Made by a program: the position numbers and the translations under genes. This document shows positions 25,252-33,261 of a stretch of 64,000 bases of DNA, one piece after another. The stretch lies in contig NZ_PCOT01000020.1 in NCBI RefSeq assembly GCF_002979415.1, positions 1 to 64,000 of the forward strand, in the 5' to 3' direction. Each line of letters begins with the position of its first letter. Position 1 is the first letter of the stretch. The notes under the pieces are model-generated. The model did no database searches and had not been told where the DNA came from. It worked only from the letters and a program-made list of their open reading frames with translations. Source of the DNA: Microbacterium sp. MYb72. GTDB lineage: Bacteria > Actinomycetota > Actinomycetes > Actinomycetales > Microbacteriaceae.

Positions 25252-25401
25252 TGCCGGTGATCCTTCCTCCGGCCGAGAGGTTCGATTCTACGTCGCGACG
25301 TCCGACATCGCTGTCGGTGGTCGTCCCGCCGCGGATGCCGTCGCTGCGCGTCGCGTGCGGGATCGAGCTGCGGCCCGCGCTTGCGTGAGGTCGGCGCGGT
25401 T

Positions 25402-25465
25402 TGCCCACGTTCTGCCCACGGTTGCTCACACCTGAGCGCGGTTATCGGTGGGTGACGGTGGGTGA
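25402..25465. repeat. Clustered short repeats beside attR (possible integrase arm sites)
   Basis: TGCCCACG occurs at 25402-25409 and 25413-25420, and CGGTGGGTGA occurs in tandem at 25446-25455 and 25456-25465. The two pairs are roughly complementary in orientation (CCCAC versus GTGGG). Clustered arm-type repeats flank the core site of many tyrosine-integrase phages. No integrase is present in this window to test this. Confidence 0.4.
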
Positions 25466-25510
25466 TTGTGCCCGTCTTTCCGCGGGTGCCGCAGATATGC
25501 GGGCCGCAAA

Positions 25511-25537
25511 GTAGAGTTCGAGTCCCGTAGTCGGCTC
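25511..25537 (+). other. attR: Prophage right attachment site: displaced tRNA 3' end
   Basis: TTCGAGTCCCGTAGTCGGCT reads as the T-loop, the T-stem 3' half (CCCGT), the acceptor 3' half (AGTCGGC) and discriminator T of a tRNA, but the bases to the left cannot pair with it and no tRNA 5' half exists here. This is what a phage that integrated into a tRNA leaves at its distal end. The acceptor AGTCGGC with T73 suggests tRNA-Thr. Coding style also changes from phage genes to chromosomal genes at this point. Confidence 0.6.
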
Positions 25538-25605
25538 AGTTCACGGGGATCGCAACACGGCGTCACAGCGGAAATAACCGCCGCCCATCGCCGGTTGTGC
25601 CGAGC

Positions 25606-26559
25606 ATGACCCGCATCGGAAACAGTGACCTCGACGTCTTCCCCCTCTCGCTCGGCGGCAACGTGTTCGGCTGGACCGCCGACCGCGACGCCTCCTTCGC
25701 CGTCCTCGACGCCTTCGCGGAGGGCGGCGGCGACTTCATCGACACCGCCGACGCGTACAGCGCCTGGGTGCCGGGCAACAGCGGCGGCGAGAGCGAGACG
25801 ATCATCGGCGAGTGGCTCGCCTCCCGCAAGCCGGAGGGCGTCGTCGTCGCCACGAAGGTGAGTCAGCACCCCGACTTCCGCGGGCTCTCGGCCGCGAACG
25901 TCCGCAACGCCGCCGAAGCCTCGCTGGGCCGCCTGGGCGTCGACGCGATCGACCTGTACTACGCGCACTTCGACGACGAGACCGTTCCGCTCGAGGAGAC
26001 GGTGGGAGCCTTCGGGCAGCTCGTCGCCGACGGGCTCGTGCGTCACGTCGCCGTGTCGAACTACTCGGCCGAGCGCATCCGCGAGTGGGTGGAGATCGCG
26101 CAGCGCACCGGCGTCGCCCTCCCCGTCGCGGTGCAGCCGCACTACAACCTCGTGCACCGCAACGACGTCGAGGAGACCATCATCCCGGTGGCGGAGGAGT
26201 TCGGTCTCGGACTCGTCCCGTACTACTCCCTGGCGAGCGGATTCCTCACGGGCAAGTACCGCTCGACGGATGCCGACGGCCAGGGGTCGCCGCGTGCCAC
26301 GGGCGCCGCGAAGTACGCGACCGAGGCAGGTCTGCGCATCATCGACGCGCTGGAGGAGATCGGGAACGCGCACGGCGCCTCGATCGCGGCGACGTCTCTC
26401 GCGTGGCTGCGGGCGCAGCCCACGGTCGCGGCCCCGATCGCGAGCGCGAGCAGGGTGGAGCAGGTCGCCGATCTGCTCGCCGGCGCGCGGCTCGAGCTCG
26501 CCGCCGACGAGGTGGGGCTCCTGAACCGCGTCTCGGAGTGGACGCCCGCGCGCGCCTAG
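25606..26559 (+). CDS. Aldo/keto reductase
   Basis: NADPH-dependent oxidoreductase with a TIM-barrel fold (317 aa). The catalytic tetrad is visible: Asp and Tyr in DTADAYSAW, Lys in VVVATKV and His in LYYAHFDD. The cofactor region near the C-terminus (PIASASRVEQVADLL) is also typical. Substrate unknown. I chose the ATG at 25606; a GTG three codons upstream is possible. It is the first chromosomal gene after attR, and its stop overlaps the stop of the convergent response regulator. Confidence 0.9.
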   Translation: MTRIGNSDLDVFPLSLGGNVFGWTADRDASFAVLDAFAEGGGDFIDTADAYSAWVPGNSGGESETIIGEWLASRKPEGVVVATKVSQHPDFRGLSAANVRNAAEASLGRLGVDAIDLYYAHFDDETVPLEETVGAFGQLVADGLVRHVAVSNYSAERIREWVEIAQRTGVALPVAVQPHYNLVHRNDVEETIIPVAEEFGLGLVPYYSLASGFLTGKYRSTDADGQGSPRATGAAKYATEAGLRIIDALEEIGNAHGASIAATSLAWLRAQPTVAAPIASASRVEQVADLLAGARLELAADEVGLLNRVSEWTPARA

Positions 26560-27251
26560 CTGCTTGGCGCCTCGGCATCGCCTCCGATGCCGAGGCGGTG
26601 GGCGAGGATCACCGCGTGGATCCGATCGCGTGCCCCGAGCTTCGACAGCACGCGGCTGACATGCGTCTTCACGGTGGACTCGCTCACGAAGAGCGCATCG
26701 GCGATCTCGGCGTTGCTGAGCCCCCGCGCGATCGCGAGGAAGACGTCGTTCTCACGATCGGTGAGGGCGCGGAGCAGCTCGGCATCCTCCGCATGCGGTT
26801 CCTCGCTCTTCGACGCGCCCAGCTGCGGGGAGACGTGGTCGAGCAGCATCCGCGTGACCCGGGGCGACAGCGCCGCGTCTCCGCGGTGCACCGCGCGGAC
26901 GGCGGCGATCATCTCGTGGCGCTGGGCGTCCTTCAGCAGGAAACCGCTGGCTCCGGCGCGGATCGCCCCGAAGGCGTACTCGTCGAGGTCGAACGTGGTG
27001 AGCACCAGCACGCGGGTGCCGGGATGATCGCGCACGATGGCCTCGGTCGCCGCGATGCCGTCGAGGCCCGGCATCCGGATGTCCATGAGGACGACGTCGG
27101 GCCGGAGCGCGGCGGTCTGGGCGATCGCCGTGCGGCCGTCGCCGGCCTCTCCGATCACGACGAGGTCGCTCTCTGCCTCGATCACCATGCGGAATCCGAG
27201 CCGGATCAGCTCCTGGTCATCGACGAGGAGCACGCTGATCTGCTCTGTCAT
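26556..27251 (-). CDS. NarL/LuxR-family response regulator
   Basis: The 231-aa protein has an N-terminal receiver domain (phosphoacceptor D57 in VVLMDIRMPG, acidic pair DD at 11-12, Lys in GFLLKDA) and a C-terminal LuxR helix-turn-helix (LTDRENDVFLAIARGLSNAE and STVKTHVSRVLSKL). It is the partner of the overlapping sensor kinase (4-nt overlap), and together they probably control the adjacent ABC transporter. The start is MTEQ at 27251, with AGGAAG upstream. Confidence 0.92.
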   Translation of the reverse strand: MTEQISVLLVDDQELIRLGFRMVIEAESDLVVIGEAGDGRTAIAQTAALRPDVVLMDIRMPGLDGIAATEAIVRDHPGTRVLVLTTFDLDEYAFGAIRAGASGFLLKDAQRHEMIAAVRAVHRGDAALSPRVTRMLLDHVSPQLGASKSEEPHAEDAELLRALTDRENDVFLAIARGLSNAEIADALFVSESTVKTHVSRVLSKLGARDRIHAVILAHRLGIGGDAEAPSS

Positions 27252-28510
27252 CACTTCCTCTTCTCCGAATCGTCCGCTGTCCTGGTGTCGAGGGGAATCG
27301 TCGCGCGCAGCCGCCACCGGGAGCCCTCCGCGCGACCGTAGTCGATGCGGCCCTGCACGTGCGCGACCCGCTCGGCCAGCCCCCTGAGCCCGAACCCCGA
27401 CGGCGCGGTGGAGGGCACGGCTCCGTCGTTGACGATCTCGATCGTCACGTCGTCGGCGGAGTTCTCGACCCGCACGGCGATCGTCTTGGCCGTAGGGGCG
27501 TGTCTCATCGCGTTCGTCACGCCCTCCTGCACGATGCGGGAGACCGCGTGCTCGATCGCGGGGCTCAGCTCCGCGCTCCCGGAGGTGGAGAGGGTGACGG
27601 GGAAACCCGCCCGCTGCGCGTTCACCACCGTGTCGTGCGGAGCAGGCGCCGTGATGGGCGCCAGCGGCAGCGGAGCGTCATCGTCGCGCAGCACGCCGAG
27701 CATCGAGCGCATCTCGCCCAGGGCGGAGCGGGCGGTGTCGGCGGCGGCGGTCGCCGCGGCGCGGGCGCGGGCGGCATCCGGCGTGGCCGCGGCTCCCTCC
27801 GAGAGGGCGACGATCACGGTGAGCGAGTGCGAGACGATGTCGTGCATCTCCCGGGCGATCCGTGCCCGCTCGGCGGCCGCAGCCAGCTGAGCCTGCTGGT
27901 CTCGTTCGATGAGCAGCTGCCGTGAGCGGTCGATGATCGCAGCGACGTAGCGTTTGCGGCCACCAACGTTGATGCCGATGAGCGTGCCGATGAGGGCGAC
28001 CACCAGGTTTCCGATCAGCGCGTTCAGGGCGGTCTGGAGCGAGATCGCTCCGACCCCCGCCAGCCCTCCGGCGACGACGGCCAGCCCGGCCAGCCCGTAC
28101 CCGAGTCCCGCCCAGGCGGCGCGGGTCGACACGTACACGGCGAGGGAGTACGCCGCCACCGTGACCATGGGCGTCCCCCCGGGAGCACCGAGGAAGAGGA
28201 AGAGCACCTCGGCGGCGAACGCCGCGGCGAACGCGACGATCGGATGCCGGCGCCGGAAGAGCAGCGTGACGCAGGCGACGAGGACCGAGAGCGGGATCAG
28301 CACCGCGATGACGATCCCGAACGGCTCGGGGAGATCGGGGGAGGAGTCTCGGCTGGGAACGATCGAGACCAGCAGACAGAACAGGGCGATCAGCACATCC
28401 GCGAAGAGTGGGTGCCGTGCCCAGAAGCGGCGGAACAGCCCGGGAGGACGCGGCAGCCGCAGCCCGTCGTCCTCGCGGACGTCGGCGCTGCGGCTGCGCG
28501 TCTTCTTCAC
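27251..28510 (-). CDS. Sensor histidine kinase (DesK/LiaS-like, HisKA_3)
   Basis: A 419-aa membrane kinase. About four to six transmembrane helices lie between residues 35 and 185. The dimerisation box REMHDIVSHSLTV carries the phosphoacceptor H223, and the C-terminal ATPase has N (VTNAMRHAP) and G (GFGLRGLAERV) boxes. With few extracellular residues it probably senses a membrane signal, as do intramembrane-sensing kinases beside ABC transporters. The permease gene ends 9 nt upstream, so transporter and regulator are likely one operon. Confidence 0.92.
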   Translation of the reverse strand: MKKTRSRSADVREDDGLRLPRPPGLFRRFWARHPLFADVLIALFCLLVSIVPSRDSSPDLPEPFGIVIAVLIPLSVLVACVTLLFRRRHPIVAFAAAFAAEVLFLFLGAPGGTPMVTVAAYSLAVYVSTRAAWAGLGYGLAGLAVVAGGLAGVGAISLQTALNALIGNLVVALIGTLIGINVGGRKRYVAAIIDRSRQLLIERDQQAQLAAAAERARIAREMHDIVSHSLTVIVALSEGAAATPDAARARAAATAAADTARSALGEMRSMLGVLRDDDAPLPLAPITAPAPHDTVVNAQRAGFPVTLSTSGSAELSPAIEHAVSRIVQEGVTNAMRHAPTAKTIAVRVENSADDVTIEIVNDGAVPSTAPSGFGLRGLAERVAHVQGRIDYGRAEGSRWRLRATIPLDTRTADDSEKRK

Positions 28511-28519
28511 GGAGCGACT

Positions 28520-29332
28520 CTACGCGTCGCGAGTGCGCAGCACCGCCCAGGCGCCGAGCATGCCAGCGACCACCCAGCCGGCCAGCGTCAGGTAGGGCAC
28601 AGGTCCCTCGAGCGTGGCGCCGTCGGGGAGGATCGCGCTCTGCGCGGCCGCGACGGGCAGGTAGGTCGCGGCATCCATCACCCACTTCCACGTCTCGCCG
28701 GCGAAGGCGAAGAAGTTCGCCACGATCGGCAGCACGAACAGCAGACCGACCGTCGCCGCGATGGCGCCTGCGCCGGAGCGCAGGATGAATCCGAACGCCA
28801 CGCCGATCAGGGCGAACACAGCCATGGCGAGCGACGAGACCAGGATCGGCAGGAGCGAGGCGGATGCGTCGGACCAGTCGATGCTCTGCTCACGACCGGA
28901 GACCACGAGCGACACCGCGAGCGCAGCGGCGCCGAAGATGATCAGCGACGACACGAACAGGAACGCGGCGAGCACGGTGGCCTTCGCGGCGAGGACGGAG
29001 CCGCGCACGGGGTTGGCGGTCAGCGTAGAGCGGATCATGCCGGTGGAGTACTCGCCGGTGACCGAGATCGCGCCGAGGATGCCCGCGAGGAGCATCGTGA
29101 ACTGGATCGGCATGACCACGGCGTTGATGGGGTCGAAGCCCGGAACGTCGATGGCCTGGGCGATGAGCATCGCGATGCCGATCGTGAGGACGGCGGTGAT
29201 CGCGATCGACCACCAGGTCGAACGGACGGTCGCGAGCTTGATCCACTCGCCCTTCAGTGCGCGGAGGAACGTCAGGCGCTGGCCGGAGCTCGTGCGGACG
29301 GGAGCCGCAGGAGCGGCCTGGACGGCGGTCAT
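28520..29332 (-). CDS. ABC transporter permease (ABC-2 type)
   Basis: A 270-aa membrane protein with about six helices. The pattern WIKLATVRSTWW at the N-terminus, then GAISVTGEYSTGMIRSTLTA and a Val/Leu-rich C-terminal half, is characteristic of ABC-2 permeases paired with BcrA-like ATPases. Substrate unknown; antibiotic or lipid export is common in this arrangement. The ATPase stop overlaps its ATG by 4 nt. Confidence 0.9.
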   Translation of the reverse strand: MTAVQAAPAAPVRTSSGQRLTFLRALKGEWIKLATVRSTWWSIAITAVLTIGIAMLIAQAIDVPGFDPINAVVMPIQFTMLLAGILGAISVTGEYSTGMIRSTLTANPVRGSVLAAKATVLAAFLFVSSLIIFGAAALAVSLVVSGREQSIDWSDASASLLPILVSSLAMAVFALIGVAFGFILRSGAGAIAATVGLLFVLPIVANFFAFAGETWKWVMDAATYLPVAAAQSAILPDGATLEGPVPYLTLAGWVVAGMLGAWAVLRTRDA

Positions 29333-30240
29333 GAGATCTCCTTGGTGCGGTACTCGACGGAATCGCCGGTGAGCGCCAGGTAGGCGTCCTCCAGCGAACC
29401 GGTGGTCGGGGTGAGCTCGTGCAGCGGGATGCCGCGATCGGCGGCGAGGTCGCCGATGCGGGATGCCGGGAGCCCGACGATGTCGAGGAGACCGGGCTCG
29501 GTGGTCACGATCTCGACCGCGGGACCGGCGACGGCCGCGGCGAGGTCGGCTGCGCGGGGGGTGCGCACGCGCACGGTGTTGGTCGTCCATGCGCGCACCA
29601 GCTCGGCGAGCGGAGCGTCGGCGAGGACCTGTCCTCGTCCCATGACGATGACGTGGTCGGCGGTCTGCGCCATCTCGCTCATGAGGTGGCTCGACAGCAG
29701 CACGGTGCGCCCCTCGGAGGCGGCATGGCGGACGAACTGACGCACCCAGCGCACACCCTCGGGGTCGAGGCCGTTGACGGGCTCGTCGAGGATCAGGGTG
29801 TGCGGGTCGCCGAGCAGAGCCGAGGCGATGCCGAGCCGCTGTCCCATGCCGAGCGAGAACCCGCCCGCACGCTTGCGGGCGACGGGGCCGATGCCGGCGA
29901 GATCGATGACCTCGTCGACCCGGGAGGAGGGGATGCCGTGCGTCGCGGCCATCGCCCGCAGGTGGTTCCGCGCCGTGCGTCCGGTGTGGACGGCCTTCGC
30001 ATCGAGGAGCACGCCGACCTCGGTCAGCGGCGCCTTCAGCTTGCGGTACTCGCGCCCGGCGATCGTCGCGCGGCCCGACGTCGGCTGGTCGAGACCGACG
30101 ATCATGCGCATGGTGGTGGACTTGCCCGCGCCGTTCGGCCCGAGGAAGCCGGTGACGCTTCCCGGCTTGACCGTGAACGACACGTCCTGGACGGCGGTCT
30201 TGTCTCCGAACCTCTTCGTGAGGCCTTCAGCTGTGATCAT
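29329..30240 (-). CDS. ABC transporter ATP-binding protein
   Basis: A 303-aa ATPase: Walker A GPNGAGKST (34-42), a Q-loop region near VGLDQPTSG, signature SLGMGQRLGIA (a variant of LSGGQ), Walker B TLILDEPVNGLD and an H-loop in LLSSHLMSEM. The roughly 80-residue C-terminal extension is usual for BcrA/DrrA-type exporters. It is the first gene of the leftward four-gene operon ATPase-permease-kinase-regulator. I chose MITAEGL at 30240; an earlier ATG would add eight unconserved residues. Confidence 0.93.
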   Translation of the reverse strand: MITAEGLTKRFGDKTAVQDVSFTVKPGSVTGFLGPNGAGKSTTMRMIVGLDQPTSGRATIAGREYRKLKAPLTEVGVLLDAKAVHTGRTARNHLRAMAATHGIPSSRVDEVIDLAGIGPVARKRAGGFSLGMGQRLGIASALLGDPHTLILDEPVNGLDPEGVRWVRQFVRHAASEGRTVLLSSHLMSEMAQTADHVIVMGRGQVLADAPLAELVRAWTTNTVRVRTPRAADLAAAVAGPAVEIVTTEPGLLDIVGLPASRIGDLAADRGIPLHELTPTTGSLEDAYLALTGDSVEYRTKEIS

Positions 30241-30323
30241 GCCCTCCACGCTAGGCGGCGGCATCTCGACCTCGCGTCCTCCTCAGGTACCGTTCTCGGC
30301 GGCGGCATCCCCCGTGCGACGGA

Positions 30324-32117
30324 CTACGGATCGACGATGTCGAAGGTCATGTCCTCGGGATCAGGGCCCCACGGACCGAAGATCACGTCAGGGTCGTAGA
30401 CATCGGCCGCATGCTCCTCTGGAGGCCCCCAGAAGCCGTCGGCGTCCAGGGCGCGGAAGGTGAACCAGTACCAGCCGACCGCATTCATGCGCAGCCGCTT
30501 GACCGCGTGCCCTGTCGCGTCGAGTGCGAAGACCGCCGTGTGCCCCTCCATCGTCGAGACGTAGATCCGTCCGTTCGCGGGACCCGTGGCCGAGATCACG
30601 ATCCCGGTGGTGCTGGCCTCCTCGACCAGCATGTCCTCCATTCCCGTGAGCTCTTCGAACCCGGCCACGACGATGGGCAGCACGGTGAAGCTGCCCGTCG
30701 TGGCCGGCGACTGGTTCTCGGCGTCGAAGGACCAGGCGCGGTAGTCGTATGTCCCGGCGGCGAGCTGGAGGGCACGGGGCTCGAACGTCCAGGCGCCGTC
30801 CGCGGCGACGGCAGGTGTGTACCGCCGACCGTCGACCTCGACGGCGACGGCGGACCCGGGCGTCGCCGTGCCCGCCAGCGTCGGCGGAAGGTAGCCCGAG
30901 TACCCGGACGGAGTGGTGACGCCGGGTGTCAGCGCGGATGTCGGCTCCTCCGCCGGTCCGGGGGTCGTGCCGGGCGCGGTCTGCGGGCGATCGGGAGCCG
31001 TCGGCAGATCGGCGTCCGGATCGTTGACGAGATCGACGGAATCGATGGAGGGGTCGGCGTTGCGGCGTCCGAGGGTCGGGGCGTGAGGTCCCGTCGTCGG
31101 AGCCGACGACGGGAGCGCATCCGTCCCCCCGGACCGCGGCCCGGCGGTCTGCGGGGCGGTGACCACCGGACGCGAAGAGGTCGCGTCGATCGCCGAGGGC
31201 GCCGCCTCCACGGGGGCGCCCACCAGGATCGCCGCGAGGAGCAGTCCGCCGATCGAGAACGCGCCCACTCCGCCGGCGAGGAGGCTGGCCACCCCGAAGC
31301 CCGTCGACGCCGTGATGAGCGCTGCCGCTGCCGCCGTGCCGGGGGCCAGCGCGGAGCCCGACGGGATCGCGACGCCGAGGGCGCCGAAGCCGACGGCGGA
31401 GAGCGTGACGCCCTGCAGGCGGCGGGCATCGCTGCGCAGGCTCAGCAGCAGCTCGCCGCATCGGACGCACGAGTCCACGTGGGCGGAGATCTCGGCCGTG
31501 AGGTCGGCATCGTCGGGCTCGGTGAGATGGCGGGGGAGGAGCCGCGCGACGTGATCGGGATCATCGCGCAGCAACGCGGGGACCTGCTTCGTGAGCCACT
31601 GGAACCTCAGCCCCGATCGCGCCCTGCGATGGAGTGCGGACACGGCGTTCGGTCTGATCCCGAGCTCCTTGGCGATCTCGGGACGTGCGACGTCGGCGAC
31701 CTCCGCCAGCCACAGCACGCGCTGCCAGCGCTCCGGCAGCTCCTGGAAAGCACCGAGGAGCTCGTTGGCGTCGGCTTCGCGCTCGACCAGGCTCAGGGCG
31801 TCGCGGAAGTCGATGCGATCGGCGTCGGCCGTATCGTCGACGCGGTACGCCTCCGTGCGCCATCGGATCGCGATGTTGCGGATGACCGCCTTCAGATACG
31901 ACCGGAACGCGAACTCCGGACCCTTGTCGGTGGTCGTGACCTGCTGATAGATCGCGAGGAACGCCTCCGAAACGAGGTCCTCGGCACGAGAGGGGAGCAG
32001 CCGCGACGCCTGCCGCAGGGCGGCGCCGATGTGCCGCTCCCACAGCACGACGTACGCATCGCGATCACCGTCGCGCAGGGCGCGGAGCAACTCGGCGTCG
32101 CCACGAGAATCTTCCAC
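30324..32117 (-). CDS. ECF-like sigma factor fused to anti-sigma zinc motif, membrane segments and Ig-like domains
   Basis: The 597-aa protein starts as an RNA polymerase sigma factor: region 2 at about residues 12-90 (EDLVSEAFLAIYQQV; SYLKAVIRNIAIRWR) and region 4 at about 125-175 (LPERWQRVLWLAEVADVARP; HTH in IAKELGIRPNAVSALHRRA). Residues 213-220 read HVDSCVRC, the HX3CX2C motif of zinc anti-sigma domains. A long hydrophobic block (about 236-302) could span the membrane up to three times. The rest is a Pro/Thr-rich linker and two beta domains (LPPTLAGTATPGSAVAVEVD; GIVISATGPANGRIYVSTME). It would be a sigma factor tethered to the membrane with an external sensor. GTG start with GGGAGGG 5 nt upstream. 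Confidence 0.85.
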   Translation of the reverse strand: MEDSRGDAELLRALRDGDRDAYVVLWERHIGAALRQASRLLPSRAEDLVSEAFLAIYQQVTTTDKGPEFAFRSYLKAVIRNIAIRWRTEAYRVDDTADADRIDFRDALSLVEREADANELLGAFQELPERWQRVLWLAEVADVARPEIAKELGIRPNAVSALHRRARSGLRFQWLTKQVPALLRDDPDHVARLLPRHLTEPDDADLTAEISAHVDSCVRCGELLLSLRSDARRLQGVTLSAVGFGALGVAIPSGSALAPGTAAAAALITASTGFGVASLLAGGVGAFSIGGLLLAAILVGAPVEAAPSAIDATSSRPVVTAPQTAGPRSGGTDALPSSAPTTGPHAPTLGRRNADPSIDSVDLVNDPDADLPTAPDRPQTAPGTTPGPAEEPTSALTPGVTTPSGYSGYLPPTLAGTATPGSAVAVEVDGRRYTPAVAADGAWTFEPRALQLAAGTYDYRAWSFDAENQSPATTGSFTVLPIVVAGFEELTGMEDMLVEEASTTGIVISATGPANGRIYVSTMEGHTAVFALDATGHAVKRLRMNAVGWYWFTFRALDADGFWGPPEEHAADVYDPDVIFGPWGPDPEDMTFDIVDP

Positions 32118-32388
32118 GCTTTCCCTCCCAGAAAACGCACGCTCATTCCCCCGACGAGCAGACGATCGATCGCTCGCGCCGGGTGGGCGACGGGCGGTCG
32201 ATTGGACTTCTCCTCATGATAGGAGTCGCGTGCGTCGGTGCAGCCCCACCGGACGCCCCACGCGTCCGCCGAACGACGTCGGCCGGGGGAAGGGCTGCAC
32301 CCTGGGCACCGCGGGGGGAGGGCTCCCGTGATCGATTCCCATAGGGAAGGAGCGGAGGAGGGCGGAAAGGTGACGCGCCGGTCCGCCG
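32118..32388. other. Leader region of the fused sigma factor gene
   Basis: No gene is seen. Reading leftward, a CTCCT-N6-AGGAG dyad (32210-32225) overlaps a TATCAT -10-like hexamer about 100 nt before the sigma start. A convincing -35 box is missing, so an alternative sigma or autoregulation is possible. Confidence 0.35.
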
Positions 32389-33105
32389 CTATCCGGCGGC
32401 GGTCGCCGGACTCGATCGCACGGCGCGGTCGGACTCGGCGACGAGGTATCCCTCGGCCCAGGCGATGCGCGCAAGCTCCAGCTTGGATCGCGCAGGACGC
32501 CCGATCACCGTGTACTTGTCCCGCACGCGCTTCAGGTACTTTCTGGCGGTGTCGTGCCGCACGCCGATGCGCTCCGCCACCTCCGCGATCGTGAGGCCCG
32601 AGGCGTACAGCGCCAGCGCCCGCTCCTCCTGCCTGCTCAGTCGAAGAGTCTGATCCGCGCCGTGGATCGTCGCCTGAGCGCGTGCGGTGATCATCGTCCC
32701 CCCGGCCAGCGCGGCGTCGGCGGCGAGCAGGAACTCGTCCTCCCCGTCCGAGGTCGACACCACGGCGTCGATGCCGAGTTCGACCAGCCTGCGCGCGGCG
32801 CTGCGGTTGCGCAGAGCAGAGAGCACGAGCACGCGCATGCCGGCGTCGCGCAGCGCGGCGATGAGGTCGAGATCGCGCGGCGGATCGACGTCGGTCGGCA
32901 GATCCAGCACGAGCAGATGCGGCCACCGCGTCCGATCCGTGCGCTTGAGCCAGGCCATGAACATCGGGAGCGTCGCGCCCGTATGCACCACCTCGAGCTT
33001 CAGATCGTTCGCCAGCAGCTGCGCCGCGCGCGTGCGCTGCAGCACCGACTCCTCCACCACCGCGGCGCGGCGCACTCGCCGCGCGTCGACACGGTCGTTC
33101 CGCAT
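32389..33105 (-). CDS. LuxR-type transcriptional regulator with degenerate receiver domain
   Basis: A 238-aa protein. Residues about 14-125 follow the receiver fold (HLLVLDLPTDVDPPRDLDLI; MRVLVLSALRNRSAARRLVE), but the acidic pocket is poorly conserved, so phosphorylation is doubtful. The C-terminus has a LuxR-type helix-turn-helix (LSRQEERALALYASGLTIAE; VRHDTARKYLKRVRDKY). No cognate kinase is adjacent. Its position beside the fused sigma factor, in the same direction, hints at a shared role. The ATG at 33105 has GGGGAGG 6 nt upstream. Confidence 0.85.
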   Translation of the reverse strand: MRNDRVDARRVRRAAVVEESVLQRTRAAQLLANDLKLEVVHTGATLPMFMAWLKRTDRTRWPHLLVLDLPTDVDPPRDLDLIAALRDAGMRVLVLSALRNRSAARRLVELGIDAVVSTSDGEDEFLLAADAALAGGTMITARAQATIHGADQTLRLSRQEERALALYASGLTIAEVAERIGVRHDTARKYLKRVRDKYTVIGRPARSKLELARIAWAEGYLVAESDRAVRSSPATAAG

Positions 33106-33221
33106 CGATACCTCCCCTGGTAGCGGGAGCATCCGTTCGGCAGGGCTCGGGTGACCTGCTGGGGACCGGATCCGGATGCTCCCTTACAGGGAAGGTGCAC
33201 GTTCGGCGTGAAAAGTGACGC

Positions 33222-33252
33222 GGGGGTCATGCCTGACCCCCAAAAGGGGTCA
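33222..33252. terminator. Nested hairpins after the MmcQ-like gene
   Basis: GGGGGTCA-TGCC-TGACCCCC is a perfect 8-bp hairpin, and the right arm can instead pair with GGGGTCA (33246-33252) across a CAAAA loop. Only one form can exist at a time. It lies just after the stop of the leftward gene and may terminate it, but the T tract is weak. Confidence 0.45.
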
Positions 33253-33261
33253 CGGACACTG

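Noticed and set aside
24991-25260. A plus-strand 89-codon frame with a good GGAGGAA site
   Set aside because: The product is Arg/Pro-rich and lies antisense to a better minus-strand frame with its own promoter and ribosome-binding site. It looks like a by-product of GC-rich DNA.
1-25537. Integrase and repressor within the window
   Set aside because: No tyrosine or serine recombinase motif and no CI-like repressor is found on either strand. They are expected left of position 1.
25495-25540. A complete tRNA at the prophage edge
   Set aside because: Only the T-loop and acceptor 3' half are present; no D-arm, anticodon arm or 5' acceptor half can be folded upstream.
28244-29383. A plus-strand open frame across the kinase/permease boundary
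   Set aside because: Low-complexity Arg/Asp/Gly product, antisense to two recognised genes.
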